Shown: positions 41,931-52,765 of the stretch, piece by piece
Layout of the letters: the number at the start of each line of letters is the position of its first letter
Position numbering within the stretch: position 1 is the first letter of the stretch
Source of the DNA: WHSW01 sp963769945
Lineage (GTDB): Bacteria; Actinomycetota; Thermoleophilia; Solirubrobacterales; 70-9
Length of the DNA: 64,000 nt
NCBI GenBank assembly: GCA_963769945.1
Contig: CAVYOA010000014.1
Location: 124,001-188,000 of the forward strand
Direction: 5' to 3'
The notes under the pieces: generated by a model
Database searches by the model: none
What the model was told of the DNA's origin: nothing
What the model saw: the letters and a program-made list of their open reading frames with translations, nothing else
Position numbers and translations under genes: made by a program

Positions 41931-43066
41931 GCTGTGCTGGGCGCCTCGACTCGCCGCAGCTGGTCATGGTCGATCGCGTGGCGGTCGGCCAGGCGGGCGA
42001 GATCATCGCTGATCGACCAGCGGTCGGGTCGCTCCTCGCCTTCGTGGTCGGGGTGGGCGCCCTTGAGCGCCATCGAGCCGGTGTTGTCGCCGATCGCGCG
42101 GATCTCGGCGACCTCGGCGAGGCCGAGGCGTTGCTCGGGCAGCGCCGCAAGCTCGGCGCGCTTGTCTTCGATCCGCCGTGCGTGCGGTCCGGCTTCCTGG
42201 ATCAAGGTTGGGGCGACGCAGGCGACCGCGGGGTGGGCGAGATTCCACTGACACGCGAGCTGCATCGGCGTCAGGTGGGCAGCATCCGCCAGCGGCAGCA
42301 TGCGCTCGAGCTTGGCTAGTCCGGCCTCGACCCAGCCGTCGGGGCGAAAGCGCCGGTGATCGTGCTCGGCGAAGACGTGGCCCTCGCGGACGTCGCCCCA
42401 GAACAGGCCGCCGTAGTCGACAACCCGGGTGAGCAGCCGGATCCCGTGCGAGCTCGCCGCCTCCAAACAGAGCTCGCCGGGCCAGGGCTCGAGCGGGTTG
42501 AGGATCACCATCGCCCAGTCGAGGCGGTCGCCGAAGCGCTCGAAGCAGTCGATCAGGTCGAGGGTGAAGCCGTTGGCGGGGCCGGGGGCGACGCCGATCG
42601 CGTCGGCGAGCCCGCGCTCGCGCAGGGAAGCCATCGCATCCCAGACGGCCTCGGAGGTGAAGCCGGTGCGGTCAGGGTTGTGCAAGAGCAGCAGGTCGAA
42701 GCGATCGGCGTTCGCGCGCTCGAGGCTCGCTTCGGTAGCGCGGCGCAGGTAGTCGGCGTACTCGCCGGGCCCGCGTAGCCGCGGATCGGTGAAGCGGGGG
42801 TAGCCGCGCGGGCCGTCGCGCTCGCCGGCAACGAAGTCGTGTCCGACGGCGCCGACTAGCGAGTAGCTTCCGCGCTCGAGCCCTGCGAGCGCGGCGCCGA
42901 GCCGGGAGTCTGCCTCGCCGGCGCCGTAGACATCGGCGGTGATCACGGTGTCGATCCCGCCACCGGGACGCACCAGCGCCGCCAGGCGCTCGTCGTCGAT
43001 CGGTTCGCCGAAATGCATGAAGCGCCCGCCGCTCCAGGTGCCGATCGCTGTTCTGCCGGGCTCCAC
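41927..43066 (-). CDS. Aldo/keto reductase family protein
   Basis: 379 residues, (beta/alpha)8 barrel. Seen: GIDTVITADVYGAGEADSRLGAAL (catalytic Asp/Tyr region), DLLLLHNPDRTGFTSEAVWDA (usual HxPD replaced by HNPD), AIGVAPGPANGFTLD, and ACQWNLAHPAVACVAPTLIQ near the NADPH-binding end. Subfamily resembles L-galactose or D-threo-aldose dehydrogenase-like reductases. The C-terminal 60 residues (GEERPDRWSISDDLARLADR) are longer than the core fold needs. Divergent from tig, 39 bp between starts. Confidence 0.85.
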   Translation of the reverse strand: MEPGRTAIGTWSGGRFMHFGEPIDDERLAALVRPGGGIDTVITADVYGAGEADSRLGAALAGLERGSYSLVGAVGHDFVAGERDGPRGYPRFTDPRLRGPGEYADYLRRATEASLERANADRFDLLLLHNPDRTGFTSEAVWDAMASLRERGLADAIGVAPGPANGFTLDLIDCFERFGDRLDWAMVILNPLEPWPGELCLEAASSHGIRLLTRVVDYGGLFWGDVREGHVFAEHDHRRFRPDGWVEAGLAKLERMLPLADAAHLTPMQLACQWNLAHPAVACVAPTLIQEAGPHARRIEDKRAELAALPEQRLGLAEVAEIRAIGDNTGSMALKGAHPDHEGEERPDRWSISDDLARLADRHAIDHDQLRRVEAPSTA

Positions 43067-43105
43067 GAGGCCAAACGGTAGCGCCCGCCGTAAGGTAGGC
43101 GCTCG

Positions 43106-44512
43106 ATGCAGACCACAGTCACCGAGCTTCCCGAATCGCGCGTCAAAATCGACGTGGCCGTCGATGCGGCGACGGTTGAGAAACGGGTCGCGGGAGCGGC
43201 CTCGAGCCTCGCCGGTGAGATGAAAATGCCCGGGTTTCGCAAGGGCAAGGTGCCACCGCAGATGGTGATCCAGCGGATCGGTCGCGAGGCAGTGGTCGAG
43301 CAGGCACTTCGCGACTCGTTGCCTGAGTGGTACGAGCGTGCACTGATCGACAGCGGAGTCAGCCCGATCGGCGACCCCAAGCTCGACGTCGGTGAGCTGC
43401 CCGCAGAAGGTGAGGACCTCGCCTTTTCGATCGAGGTGGGGGTGCGCCCGAAGGCGAGTCTCGGTGATTACAAGGGACTCGAAGTCGGCAAGGTCGAGGT
43501 CGAGGTCGAAGAGGAAACGATCTCGGCTGAGATCGAGCGCCTTCGTGAGGGCCTCGGCTCGCTGGCGCCGGTCGAACGGCCCGCGGCGAGCGGCGATGCC
43601 GTAGTCGTCGATTTTGAGGGCACGATCGATGGCGAGCCCTTCGAGGGCTCAGCGTCAAAGGACTTCGTGATCGAAATTGGAGCTGAGGGGTTGCTGCCGG
43701 AGTTCGACGCCGAGCTAACGGGCGCGGCCGCGGGAGAGGATCGCTCGGTCGAGGTCAGTTTCCCCGACGACCACCAGCCGGCCGAGCTGGCCGGCAAGAC
43801 TGCGACCTTTTCGCTCACCGTCAAGGAGGTGCGCGAGAAGAACCTGCCGGCGCTAGACGATGACTTCGCCTCTGAGGCCTCGGAGTTCGAGACGCTCGAC
43901 GAGCTTCGCGACAGTATTCGCTCGCGCCTTGCCGAGGCGCTGGAGCAGCGAGCGGAGGCGGAGTTTCGCGAGGCGGCCGTGGACGCGGTCGCCGCCAAGG
44001 CAACGCTTGAGATCCCACGCGAGCTCGTCCACGCCCGCGCGCACGAGATGTGGGAGCGAATCGAGCGCCAGCTCCAAAGCCGCGGCATCGACCCGCAGAT
44101 GTACGCGCAGATGCAGGGCAAGGACCGCCATCAGCTGATCGACGACGCGGAACCCGACGCCGAGCGCGCGTTGCGCCGCGAGGCCGTCCTTGATGCGGTT
44201 GCCGAAGCCGAGGGGATCGAGCCGACCGATGAGGACCTGATCGCGGCGCTTGGCCCGGGCCAGGGCAAGAACGACCCGGCGAAGCTGCTGGCTCGGCTCA
44301 AGCAGACTGGCCGTGACACTCTGCTGCGAGACGAGGTTCGCCTGCGCAAGGCCTCTGACGTGATCGCCGAGTCCGCCAAGCCGATCCCGATGGACCAGGC
44401 AGCGGCGCGCGCCCAAATCTGGACGCCCGAGAAGGGCGCAGAGCCCGTCACAGCAGGAGCTTCCAGCGAGCAGCCCGACAAGCCCGGCGAGCTGTGGACG
44501 CCGGGCAGCTGA
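43106..44512 (+). CDS. tig: Trigger factor
   Basis: 468 residues. Ribosome-associated chaperone with peptidyl-prolyl isomerase activity. N-terminal ribosome-binding domain (MPGFRKGKVPPQMV contains the GFRxGKxP signature), FKBP domain (GDAVVVDFEGTIDGEPFEGS), and C-terminal helical arms (ELVHARAHEMWERIERQLQS). The C-terminus ends in a low-complexity GELWTPGS. First of the tig-clpP-clpX set; 44 bp to clpP. Frame intact. Confidence 0.97.
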   Translation: MQTTVTELPESRVKIDVAVDAATVEKRVAGAASSLAGEMKMPGFRKGKVPPQMVIQRIGREAVVEQALRDSLPEWYERALIDSGVSPIGDPKLDVGELPAEGEDLAFSIEVGVRPKASLGDYKGLEVGKVEVEVEEETISAEIERLREGLGSLAPVERPAASGDAVVVDFEGTIDGEPFEGSASKDFVIEIGAEGLLPEFDAELTGAAAGEDRSVEVSFPDDHQPAELAGKTATFSLTVKEVREKNLPALDDDFASEASEFETLDELRDSIRSRLAEALEQRAEAEFREAAVDAVAAKATLEIPRELVHARAHEMWERIERQLQSRGIDPQMYAQMQGKDRHQLIDDAEPDAERALRREAVLDAVAEAEGIEPTDEDLIAALGPGQGKNDPAKLLARLKQTGRDTLLRDEVRLRKASDVIAESAKPIPMDQAAARAQIWTPEKGAEPVTAGASSEQPDKPGELWTPGS

Positions 44513-44556
44513 ACCTCAAAAAGCCGACCGACACGTCCCAGTACACTGCCGCGTCC

Positions 44557-45141
44557 ATGAGCCCTCTAGTGCCAATGGTGGTCGAGCAGACGTCGCGTGG
44601 CGAGCGCGCTTTCGACATCTACTCGCGCCTGCTCAACGAGCGAATCATCTTCCTCGGCACCCCTGTGACCGAGGATATCGCGAACCTGATCGTGGCTCAG
44701 TTGATCCACCTCGAGTCCGAAGATCCCGATAAGGACATCTCGATCTACGTCAACTCGCCGGGCGGCTCGGTCTACGCGGGCCTGGCGATCTACGACACGA
44801 TGCAATACATAAAGCCCGACGTGCAGACGATCTGCGTCGGTGTCGCGATGAGCATGGGAGCGCTGCTTTTGGCAGCCGGCGCCGCCGGCAAGCGGATGGC
44901 GACCCCAAACTCGAAGATCCTCATCCACCAGGTCTCTGCCGGTTTCCAGGGCCAAGCGACCGACATCGAGATCCATGCGAAGGAGATCATCGACGTTCGC
45001 CGCCGCCTCGACGAGATCATCGCCAAGCACACAGGCCAGCCGTTCGAGAAGGTCACCAACGACACCGACCGCGACTACTTCATGTCGGCCGAAGAGGCGA
45101 TGGCCTACTCGATCGTCGACCGCGTCATCGAGCACCACTAG
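44557..45141 (+). CDS. clpP: ATP-dependent Clp protease proteolytic subunit
   Basis: 194 residues. Serine protease barrel subunit. The catalytic triad is visible: Ser in GVAMSMGALLLAAG, His in KILIHQVSAG, and Asp in NDTDRDYFMS. ATG 44557 is preferred to the longer frame from 44494, which would overlap tig. An intact partner gene clpX is 0.8 kb downstream, with one SRPBCC gene between. Degrades unfolded and tagged proteins in the cytoplasm. Confidence 0.97.
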   Translation: MSPLVPMVVEQTSRGERAFDIYSRLLNERIIFLGTPVTEDIANLIVAQLIHLESEDPDKDISIYVNSPGGSVYAGLAIYDTMQYIKPDVQTICVGVAMSMGALLLAAGAAGKRMATPNSKILIHQVSAGFQGQATDIEIHAKEIIDVRRRLDEIIAKHTGQPFEKVTNDTDRDYFMSAEEAMAYSIVDRVIEHH

Positions 45142-45234
45142 CTCTCTCGCATCGCGGCGCAGATCTCCCAGCCGCAGTTTCGTGAGCATCACGGCTGCGA
45201 GGTAGCGGCCACTGCGAACTCAACTTACGCCGCG

Positions 45235-45735
45235 ATGCTCGAGCACACCGCACTCGAGGCACCGCTCCTGGCCGCGATGACGCTCGCGCGAACGCTGCCG
45301 ACGCTTGCCCGGCACCCGCGCAGCCTCGGCGCACTCGCCGCCAACTCGCTCGCTTCGGTGCGGTCGCGGCCGATGGTTGAGCAAATTCTCGCGGCGGGTT
45401 TTGTCGAGCTTGTGAGGGAGCCCGGTCGCGCCTGGGTCGCCGGCTGCGTCGGGCGGCTGTGGACGCTGACCGACTCCGAGCCGCTTGAGATCTCGAGCCC
45501 GGAGGAGTTCAAGCGGTTCGCAGAGCCCGGCTACGCCAAAGCGACGCTCAGCTTCAGCGTCGAGCCGGCAGCCGGCGGCTCTCGCCTCGAAACTGAGACC
45601 TTGGTGGAGACCACGTCCGAAAGCGCTCGCAGAGCCTTCGATCGCTACTGGCACCTGACGCTGCCCGCCTCGGCCGCAATCAGGCGCGATTGGCTGGCGG
45701 CGATCCGCCGCCGCGCTGAGCGCAGTCAGCGTTAG
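45235..45735 (+). CDS. SRPBCC-like hypothetical protein, N-terminus unsettled
   Basis: 166 residues from ATG 45235. The C-terminal part (AKATLSFSVEPAAGGSRLET, RAFDRYWHLTLPASAAIRRD) resembles SRPBCC-fold lipid-binding proteins. In the same frame, the codons directly upstream read FREHHGCEVAATANSTYAAM, which looks like the first strand and helix of that fold. No ATG, GTG, TTG or CTG lies in that upstream part after the clpP stop, so either the start is unusual or a base is wrong. Unknown ligand. Confidence 0.5.
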   Translation: MLEHTALEAPLLAAMTLARTLPTLARHPRSLGALAANSLASVRSRPMVEQILAAGFVELVREPGRAWVAGCVGRLWTLTDSEPLEISSPEEFKRFAEPGYAKATLSFSVEPAAGGSRLETETLVETTSESARRAFDRYWHLTLPASAAIRRDWLAAIRRRAERSQR

Positions 45736-45936
45736 ACGGATGATCGAGCGGCGCCGGACACGCGCCGCGCCGCGCAGAGCTCGAGTAGGGCCGAACGCTG
45801 ACTGCAATCGCGCCGTCGCTTGCAGGGACGCAGAGCCAGGGCGAGTAACAAGCACGGGTCAAGCCGAGTTCCGTCGTGTCGTAACCTCAGCGACGGCGCA
45901 TCACAGCGGCAATATTCGCCGAAGGGAGATCAGGTC

Positions 45937-47226
45937 GTGGCACGCCCGACAGACTCGAACGAGCAGCTTCTCTGCAGCTTTTGCGGAAAGTCTCAGCGCC
46001 AGGTCAAGAAGCTGATCGCCGGTCCCGGCGTCTACATCTGCGACGAGTGCATCGATCTCTGCAACGAGATCATCGACGAGGAGCTCACCGCCACCCCGAG
46101 CTTCGAGCTCGAGAGCCTGCCGAAGCCGGTTGAGATTTACGACGTGCTCCAGGACTACGTCGTCGGCCAGGAGAACGCCAAGCGCGCGCTCTCGGTCGCC
46201 GTCTACAACCACTACAAGCGCGTGCAGATGAGCCAGAACTCGGCCGAGGGCGAGATCGAGCTGCAGAAGTCGAACATCATGATGCTCGGCCCGACGGGCT
46301 GTGGCAAGACGCTGCTTGCACAAACGCTCGCGCGGATTCTCAACGTTCCCTTCGCGATCGCTGATGCGACTGCCTTGACCGAAGCCGGCTATGTCGGGGA
46401 AGACGTCGAGAACATCCTCTTGAAGCTGATCCAGGCCGCCGACTTCGATGTCAAGAAGGCCGAGACCGGGATCATCTATATCGACGAGATCGACAAGATC
46501 GCGCGCAAGGCCGACAATCCGTCGATCACGCGCGACGTGTCGGGCGAGGGCGTGCAGCAGGCGCTGCTGAAAATCCTCGAGGGCACGACCGCTTCGGTTC
46601 CGCCCCAGGGCGGCCGCAAGCACCCGCACCAAGAGTTCCTAACGATCGATACGACCAACATCCTCTTCATCTGCGGTGGCTCGTTCGCCCAGCTCGACGA
46701 CGTGATCGAGCGCCGCATCGGCCGCCAAGGCGTCGGCTTCGGCGCCGAGGTGACCTCGAAGGTCGACAAGAATCTCGGCGAGCTCTTCGATCAGGTGCTG
46801 CCCGAGGACCTGATCGAGTACGGCCTGATTCCCGAGTTCATCGGGCGCCTGCCGGTCGTCGCCTCGATCCACCAGCTCTCACGCCGCGACCTGATCACGA
46901 TCCTGACCGAACCGAAGAACGCGCTGATCAAGCAGTTTCAGCGGTTCTTCGAGTTCGACGAGATCGAGCTTCACTTCCACGAGGACTCGATGGGCGCGAT
47001 CGCCGACAAGGCGCTCGAGCGCGAGACCGGCGCCCGCGGCCTGCGCTCGATCCTCGAGGACACCTTGCTCGACGTCCAGTTCGAACTGCCGTCGCGCCGC
47101 GACGTCTCCAAGTGCGTCGTCACCAAGGAGACGATCGAGCAGGGCCTACCGCCGACGCTGGTCACCCAGGCAGCCGCCCCCGAGGCAGCCGACGATGACC
47201 TCGAAGACGTCCAGGAATCCGCCTAA
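45937..47226 (+). CDS. clpX: ATP-dependent Clp protease ATP-binding subunit
   Basis: 429 residues. AAA+ unfoldase partner of ClpP. N-terminal zinc-binding domain LLCSFCGKSQRQVKK...YICDECIDLC (four Cys), Walker A GPTGCGKTLLAQTLA, Walker B GIIYIDEIDKIA, sensor and Arg-finger segments (EFIGRLPVVASI; GARGLRSILED). GTG 45937 follows GAAGGGAG. A 200-bp gene-free region lies upstream and probably holds its promoter. Tail is acidic (EAADDDLEDVQES). Frame intact. Confidence 0.97.
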   Translation: MARPTDSNEQLLCSFCGKSQRQVKKLIAGPGVYICDECIDLCNEIIDEELTATPSFELESLPKPVEIYDVLQDYVVGQENAKRALSVAVYNHYKRVQMSQNSAEGEIELQKSNIMMLGPTGCGKTLLAQTLARILNVPFAIADATALTEAGYVGEDVENILLKLIQAADFDVKKAETGIIYIDEIDKIARKADNPSITRDVSGEGVQQALLKILEGTTASVPPQGGRKHPHQEFLTIDTTNILFICGGSFAQLDDVIERRIGRQGVGFGAEVTSKVDKNLGELFDQVLPEDLIEYGLIPEFIGRLPVVASIHQLSRRDLITILTEPKNALIKQFQRFFEFDEIELHFHEDSMGAIADKALERETGARGLRSILEDTLLDVQFELPSRRDVSKCVVTKETIEQGLPPTLVTQAAAPEAADDDLEDVQESA

Positions 47227-47232
47227 CGGCCG

Positions 47233-47679
47233 TTAGCGCTTCTTCGTCGACCAGTTCAGCAGGCTGGTCCCGCAACCCGAGCCCGAGGCCGAACTGAAGG
47301 CGATGCGGACGTTGCCTCGCGCCCGCTTGCCGTTGGACTTGAGCTTGCCGAAGGCGCGCAAGGTGCCCTCGTTGATCCCGACGCCCCGGATCGGCCCCTT
47401 GCGGGTGAACTTCTCCTTGCCGGCGAGGCCAAAGTTCGGTAGCTGAGCAATGATCGCGCCGCCGGTGCCGTCCTCGCAGGTGACCGGCACGCGGTTGAAG
47501 CGAAGGTTGGTGACTTTCTGGAGCCTGCCGTCCGTCTTCTTCACGGCAAACTTGACCGTGGCTCCCGGCTGGCCCACGATCGTGCCTGCGTGCTTGATCG
47601 TTTCGGCGCCCGCCGCGGCGGGCAGCGCCAGCGCCAGCCCGACCGTTGCGAACACCCAAGCGGTCTTCGTCTTTCGCAC
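47233..47679 (-). CDS. Secreted hypothetical protein
   Basis: 148 residues. Signal peptide (TAWVFATVGLALALPAAAGA), then beta-rich TIKHAGTIVGQPGATVKFAV, NRVPVTCEDGTGGAI and a C-terminal Cys region (ASGSGCGTSLLNWSTKK). Layout resembles 33851-34282: signal peptide, GQPxxT strand and two to three cysteines. It is convergent with clpX (stops 6 bp apart) and divergent from the beta-helix gene. No function known. Confidence 0.6.
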   Translation of the reverse strand: MRKTKTAWVFATVGLALALPAAAGAETIKHAGTIVGQPGATVKFAVKKTDGRLQKVTNLRFNRVPVTCEDGTGGAIIAQLPNFGLAGKEKFTRKGPIRGVGINEGTLRAFGKLKSNGKRARGNVRIAFSSASGSGCGTSLLNWSTKKR

Positions 47680-47760
47680 CCGCTCCGCCTCCTAATTGAG
47701 TCGATTGACCAATGGCCCGTTGTCCGCAACCGCTATCCGCCCAGCGTGTTTCATACCCCC

Positions 47761-49703
47761 ATGGGTCTGGGGTGCAAACGCGGTCGGCGCCGTTTCGGGA
47801 TTCGCGCCCTTGTCACCTGCATCGCCGCGCTGGCGCTGGCGCCGGCTGCAGCCTCCGCCGATCGCTATCTAGTCGATACCACCACCGACCTATCGGCCGG
47901 CACCTGCACCTCGGGTTCGTGCAGCCTGCGCGAGGCGATCCTCGCCGCGAACGCACGCCCGGGAGCCGACACGGTCGTCTTGCGAGGTGCACAGCGCTAT
48001 CCGCTCTCGCTTGCCGGCGAAGGCGAGAACCTCGGTCGCCTCGGCGACCTCGATGTCACCGACGCGCTCACGATCTCGGTGCGTGGCAGCGGCAAGGCGA
48101 CGCTCGAAAGCTCTCGTTGCCGATCGGGTTCTCGATCTATCGGCCGACACGCGCATCGAGCGTCTGCGCATCAGCGGGGGCGTGGCGCCGGCAGCCGACG
48201 GTGGCCACGGAGCTGCGATCCGCGCCAGCGGGGGCCGGCTGACCCTGCGAAGCAGCGAGGTCTCTGACAACGCGGGGCCGAGCAGCGCAATCGCGCTCGT
48301 CGCTGAGCGTGGGATGACCGTGCGAGACAGCACCGTCGTCGGAAATATCGGCGATGGCATCGCCGACCTAGGCGGCGGCGGCGTCCGTGCCGCCAACACC
48401 GCGCTTTCAGACAACTCAGGCCACGGCGTCAGCAACGGCGGTGCGGGCAACGGAGCGGTCGGCCTTTACCACTCGTCGGCCCGCGGCAACGCGCTCAGTG
48501 CTGTCGCTGAGGCCGGCGCAGGCGATCTCGCGCTGGTCGACGTTGCCACGGCGGCCAACGGCGAGCACGCAGCGATCGAGGGTGATGAGGGTGGCCTATT
48601 CGTGCGCCGATCTCGGCTTCGCGGCGGCGACGGTACGGCGCTGGTCGAAGGTGGGGTCGGTGAGCTCAGCGTCTATCGATCGCGCCTCACAGGCAGTCGT
48701 GGCGGTGCTGCAGTCGAGGACGGTGTCGGCGGGATCGCCTTCATCAAGGCCCGGGTCGCGTTCAACGGCGGCCCGGCCATGCTCGAGCGCGACGAGGGGT
48801 CGATCGGCCTCGAAGATGCCGACGTAGTCGGCAGCCCGAGCGAGGGGCTGATCGAGCGCGGCGAGGGCGGCATCTCGCTGACCCTGGCGAGCGTCAGCGA
48901 CACGGCGGGAGCCGCTTTGATCGAAGAGGATGAGGGCGATGTCACGCTCACCCGTGGCAGGGTCTTCGACAGCGATGCGGCAGGGCTCATCGCCGACGGC
49001 GAGGTCGGCCTCTTTCGCAGCCGGATCTTCGACAATGCGGGCGGAGTTGTCGCCGGCCCCGGCCGCTTGACACTGGCGCGAACATCGATCGTGCGCAACA
49101 AGGGGCCGATCGGCGGCATTGCCGCGATCGCCTCCGATGTGGTCGTGCGCCGATCGACGGTGGCTGAGAACGCCGAGCGACGGTGACGGCGGCGGCATCC
49201 TGCTCAGCGCCGGATCGAGCCTGGACGCCGCCAACGCGACGATCGCCGCCAACCGCGCCGGCGGATCCGGAGGCGGCATCTTCGCCGATGCGACCTCCGA
49301 GGTAAGGCTCAACGCCGTCACCGTGGCGGCGAACGCAGCAGCGGGCCCTGGAGGGGGCGGGATCATGCTCGCCAACGGGGCCAGCGCGATCATCGACAAC
49401 TCTCTGCTCGCGGCGAACTCCGCCGCTGCGGGCGGAGATGACTGTGACGGCTCGGGATTCGAATCTGGCGGCGGCAACCTGATCTCGAAAATCGCCGGCT
49501 GTCTCGGGCTCGGAGGTAGCCGCGACACCGTTGCTTTACGTCCCGGGATCGAGCGCCTCGGCGCCAACGGCGGCCCCACCTCGACGGTCGCGCTGCGCCC
49601 GTCAAGCCCGGCGCTCGGCGCTGCCGGCGCCGACGCGCCAGGCCGTGACCAGCGCAACGTTCGCCGCCGCAATCCCGACGCCGGGGCCTTCGAGCGCCGC
49701 TGA
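47761..49703 (+). CDS. Secreted parallel beta-helix protein (choice-of-anchor Q type), two frame changes
   Basis: About 648 residues. Signal peptide (RALVTCIAALALAPAAASA), then the CSLREAILAAN motif common at the start of polymorphic-type beta-helix proteins, and many short repeats of about 20 residues (RLTLRSSEVSDN, GMTVRDSTVVGN, RLTLARTSIVRN). The end, NGGPTSTVALRPSSPALGAA and RRRNPDAGAFERR, is the choice-of-anchor Q ending. Frame changes near 48112 and 49185; repeats continue on both sides, so errors are likely. Probable extracellular or wall-associated protein. Confidence 0.75.
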
Positions 49704-49728
49704 ACGACTCTAGACTCGCGGCGCACCG

Positions 49729-52321
49729 ATGGACGCCGCACGCCGCCAGACGCTCGAGGAGACGACCCGCTGGGACCCAGCGACGGTCGAGGCGCGCATC
49801 TTCGGTGCCTGGATCGCATGCGGCGCTTTCGATCCGCCCGCCGAAGGTGCACCTGACGACAACTTCTCGATCGCGATCCCGCCGCCCAACGTCACCGGCT
49901 CGCTGCACATGGGCCACGCTCTCAACGGCTCGATTCAGGATGCGCTGATCCGCGTCAACCGCATGCGCGGGCGCAACACGCTGTGGGTGCTCGGCACCGA
50001 CCACGCCGGAATCGGTACCCAGGCCGTGGTCGAGAAGCAGCTTGCCGCCGAAGGCGTCTCGCGCCGCGACCTCGGCCGCGAGGCCTTCACCGAGCGCGTC
50101 TGGCAATGGCGCGCTGACTACGGCGAGCGCATCATCAACCAGTTCAAGCGGCTGGGAGCGTCGTGTGACTACGACCGCGAGCGCTTCACCCTCGATCAGG
50201 GCTACGTTCGCGCGGTCTATCGCGTTTTCTGTGCCCTGCACGCCAAGGGCCTGATCTACCGCGACAACTACATCGTCAATTGGGATCCGGGCCTGCGCTC
50301 GGCAATCTCCGACCTCGAGGTCGAAAACCGCGAGGTCACCGATCGTCTCTACTCGATCGACTATCCGGTTGAGGGCTCCGATCAGGTGCTCACAGTCGCC
50401 ACGGTGCGACCGGAAACGATGCTGGCCGACACCGCGGTTGCCGTTCATCCCGATGACCCGCGCTATCGCGATCTCGTCGGCGGCCACTGCGTGCTGCCGA
50501 TCGTCGGCCGGCGGCTGCCGATCATCGCCGAAGAGCACGTCGACCCGGAGTTCGGAACGGGCGCGCTGAAGATCACACCCGGCCACGACCCCAACGACTT
50601 CGAGATCGGTCGCAGGCACGGCCTCGAGGAGATCGTCATCATCGGTGAGGACGGGCACATCAACGACACCGCCGGCGAACGCTTCGCCGGAATGACGACC
50701 GCCGAGGCGCAGGCCGCGGTGGTCAAGGAGTTGCGTGGCCAGGGTTTGCTGCGCGCCGAGGAGGAGTTCACTCACTCGGTCCCGTTCTCGCATCGCTCAG
50801 GGCAACGGGTCGAGCCGCTGATCTCGCTGCAGTGGTTTTGCGCGATGGAGGGCCTTGCTGGCCCTGCGATCGATGTCGTCGAGCGCGACGAGGTCCGGAT
50901 CACGCCCGAGCAGCACAAGCGCGTCTATCTCGAGTGGATGCGAAACATCCGTCCCTGGTGCGTCTCGCGCCAGCTTTGGTGGGGTCACCGGATTCCCGTC
51001 TGGTACGGACCCGGTGGAGAGGAGATCGTCGCCGAGTCGGTCGAGCTCGCAGCCGCCGCGGCGAGCGAGCGCGGGATCGATCCGGATTCGCTTGAACAGG
51101 AGTCAGACGTCCTCGACACCTGGTTTTCCTCGGCGCTTTGGCCCTTCGCCACGCTCGGCTGGCCGGACGCAGAATCGCCCTATTTGCAGGCATTCTATCC
51201 GACCAGCGTGCTCTCGACCGCCCGCGACATCCTCTTCCTGTGGGTCGCGCGCATGGTCATGATGGGGATCGAGTTCACCGGCGAGATCCCGTTCCGCCAC
51301 GTCAACATCCACTCGGTGATTCAGGCGCCCGACGGTCGCCGGATGTCGAAATCGCTGGGCACCGGGATCGACCCGCTGGACGAGATCGAGGTGCACGGAG
51401 CTGACGCCCTGCGCTTCGGCCTGCTGGCGATGGCTTCGACCCAGGACGTGCGTTATTCAGCCGACCGCGTGCAGCAGGGCCGCGACTTCGCCAACAAGCT
51501 CTACAACGCTTCACGCCTGATCCTGCTCAACGCCGCTGAGGTCGAGCCGGAGGCTCGCGGCGCGACCGCCGAAGATCGCTGGATCGCCTCGCGCCTCGAG
51601 CGCACGATCGCCAGCGTCACCACCGACATCGACGACTACGAGTTCTCGCGCGCGGCGCTCAGCCTCTACGCGTTCTTTTGGTCGGAGCTGTGCGACTGGT
51701 ACCTGGAGATGGTCAAGCCGCGACTCTACGACGCAGACGAGGACGTCTCGGCGACGCTGCTGTGGGTGCTCGAGCGCACGCTTGCGCTCGCGCATCCGAT
51801 GATGCCGTTCGTGACCGAGGAGATCTATGGATTCCTTGGCGACCGCACGCCGGGGACGCGATCGCAGCTGTTGTTGACGCATCCGTTTCCCGAGCCGGTG
51901 GCCGAGCTGATCGACCCGCGTGCAGAGGCCGAGGTCGGTGGCTGGATCGAGCTCACGCGCGAGGTGCGGCGCTGGCGCGACATGGTCGGAGTGCCGGCCG
52001 GCAGCGTGCTTGGAGCGCGCGCGACCGGGGCCGAGCCGCCGGCGCTAGTCGCCAAGCTCGCGCGCCTCGACTTCAACGGCGCCTCTGGCGAGACGCTGGT
52101 GACGATCGGGGAGATCGAGATCCTCGCGTCGGCCGAGATCGACGCGGAGCAGGCGACAGCGCGCATCGCCGATCGCCGCGAGTCGCTTCGCGCCGAGGTC
52201 GAGCGCGCCGAGCGTAAGCTCGCCAACGAGCGCTTCGTCGCCAAGGCACCGCCGGAGGTAGTCGCTCAGGAGCGCGAGAAGCTTGCGCGCCTATCGTGGC
52301 GAGCTGGAGGAGCTGGGGTAA
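49729..52321 (+). CDS. valS: Valyl-tRNA synthetase, frame change at the 3' end
   Basis: About 864 residues. HIGH motif region PPPNVTGSLHMGHAL (Trp-rich HMGH), editing domain (TVRPETMLADTAVAVHPDDP), WCVSRQLWWGHRIPVWYG, KMSKS as RRMSKSLGTG, and a C-terminal coiled coil (RRESLRAEVERAERKLANER). Charges tRNA-Val. Near 52300 one base change separates QEREKLARLS from GELEELG and the expected TAA at 52319-52321; as sequenced the frame runs on into the lipoprotein. Length and order otherwise standard. Confidence 0.96.
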
Positions 52322-52326
52322 TTAGG

Positions 52327-52765
52327 ATGGCTCGGATGCACCGTCTGTCGCTGCTGATTGTGTCGCTGGCTTTCGTCGCCGGGGCGGCCGGGGCCTGCGG
52401 TGACGATGACTCGGAAAGCGGTGACGAATCCGAGAGCTCGACCGAGGCTACAGACCGCGCCCGACGTCGACCGCTACTGCGCGCTCGTCGCGCAACTCGA
52501 GCAAGCCGGCGAGCGGATCTTCGGCGAGCTCGAGTCCGCTTCCGACGCCACACCGGAGGATTTCGAGGCTGCTGAACGCGAGCTCGTAGAAAGCGAGGCC
52601 GCAACGTTTGATGAGCTCACCACCGTCGCCCCCGAGGAGATCTCGGCGGACGTTGAGCTCATCGTCAGCGATTTGCGGGTGCGCGCGGGGCTTGAAGAGG
52701 GGCGTCCGGCAGGAGCTGGGCCCGCGGAGGAGCGAGTGCGAGCCTTCGAGAAACAGAACTGCTGA
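52327..52765 (+). CDS. Small lipoprotein, frame-changed
   Basis: About 145 residues. MARMHRLSLLIVSLAFVAGA ends in lipobox AGAAGAC with the lipid Cys, followed by acidic DDDSESGDESESS. A frame change near 52450 leads to PDVDRYCALVAQLEQAGERI, FGELESASDATPEDFEAAER and SDLRVRAGLEEGRPAGAGPA. Sits between valS and folC, 5 bp after the valS stop. The stop overlaps the folC CTG start as CTGA. Unknown role at the outer face of the membrane. Confidence 0.6.

Noticed and set aside
48100..49200. Repeat array in the beta-helix gene as a separate element
   Set aside because: Repeats are at protein level (beta-helix turns), with little DNA identity.
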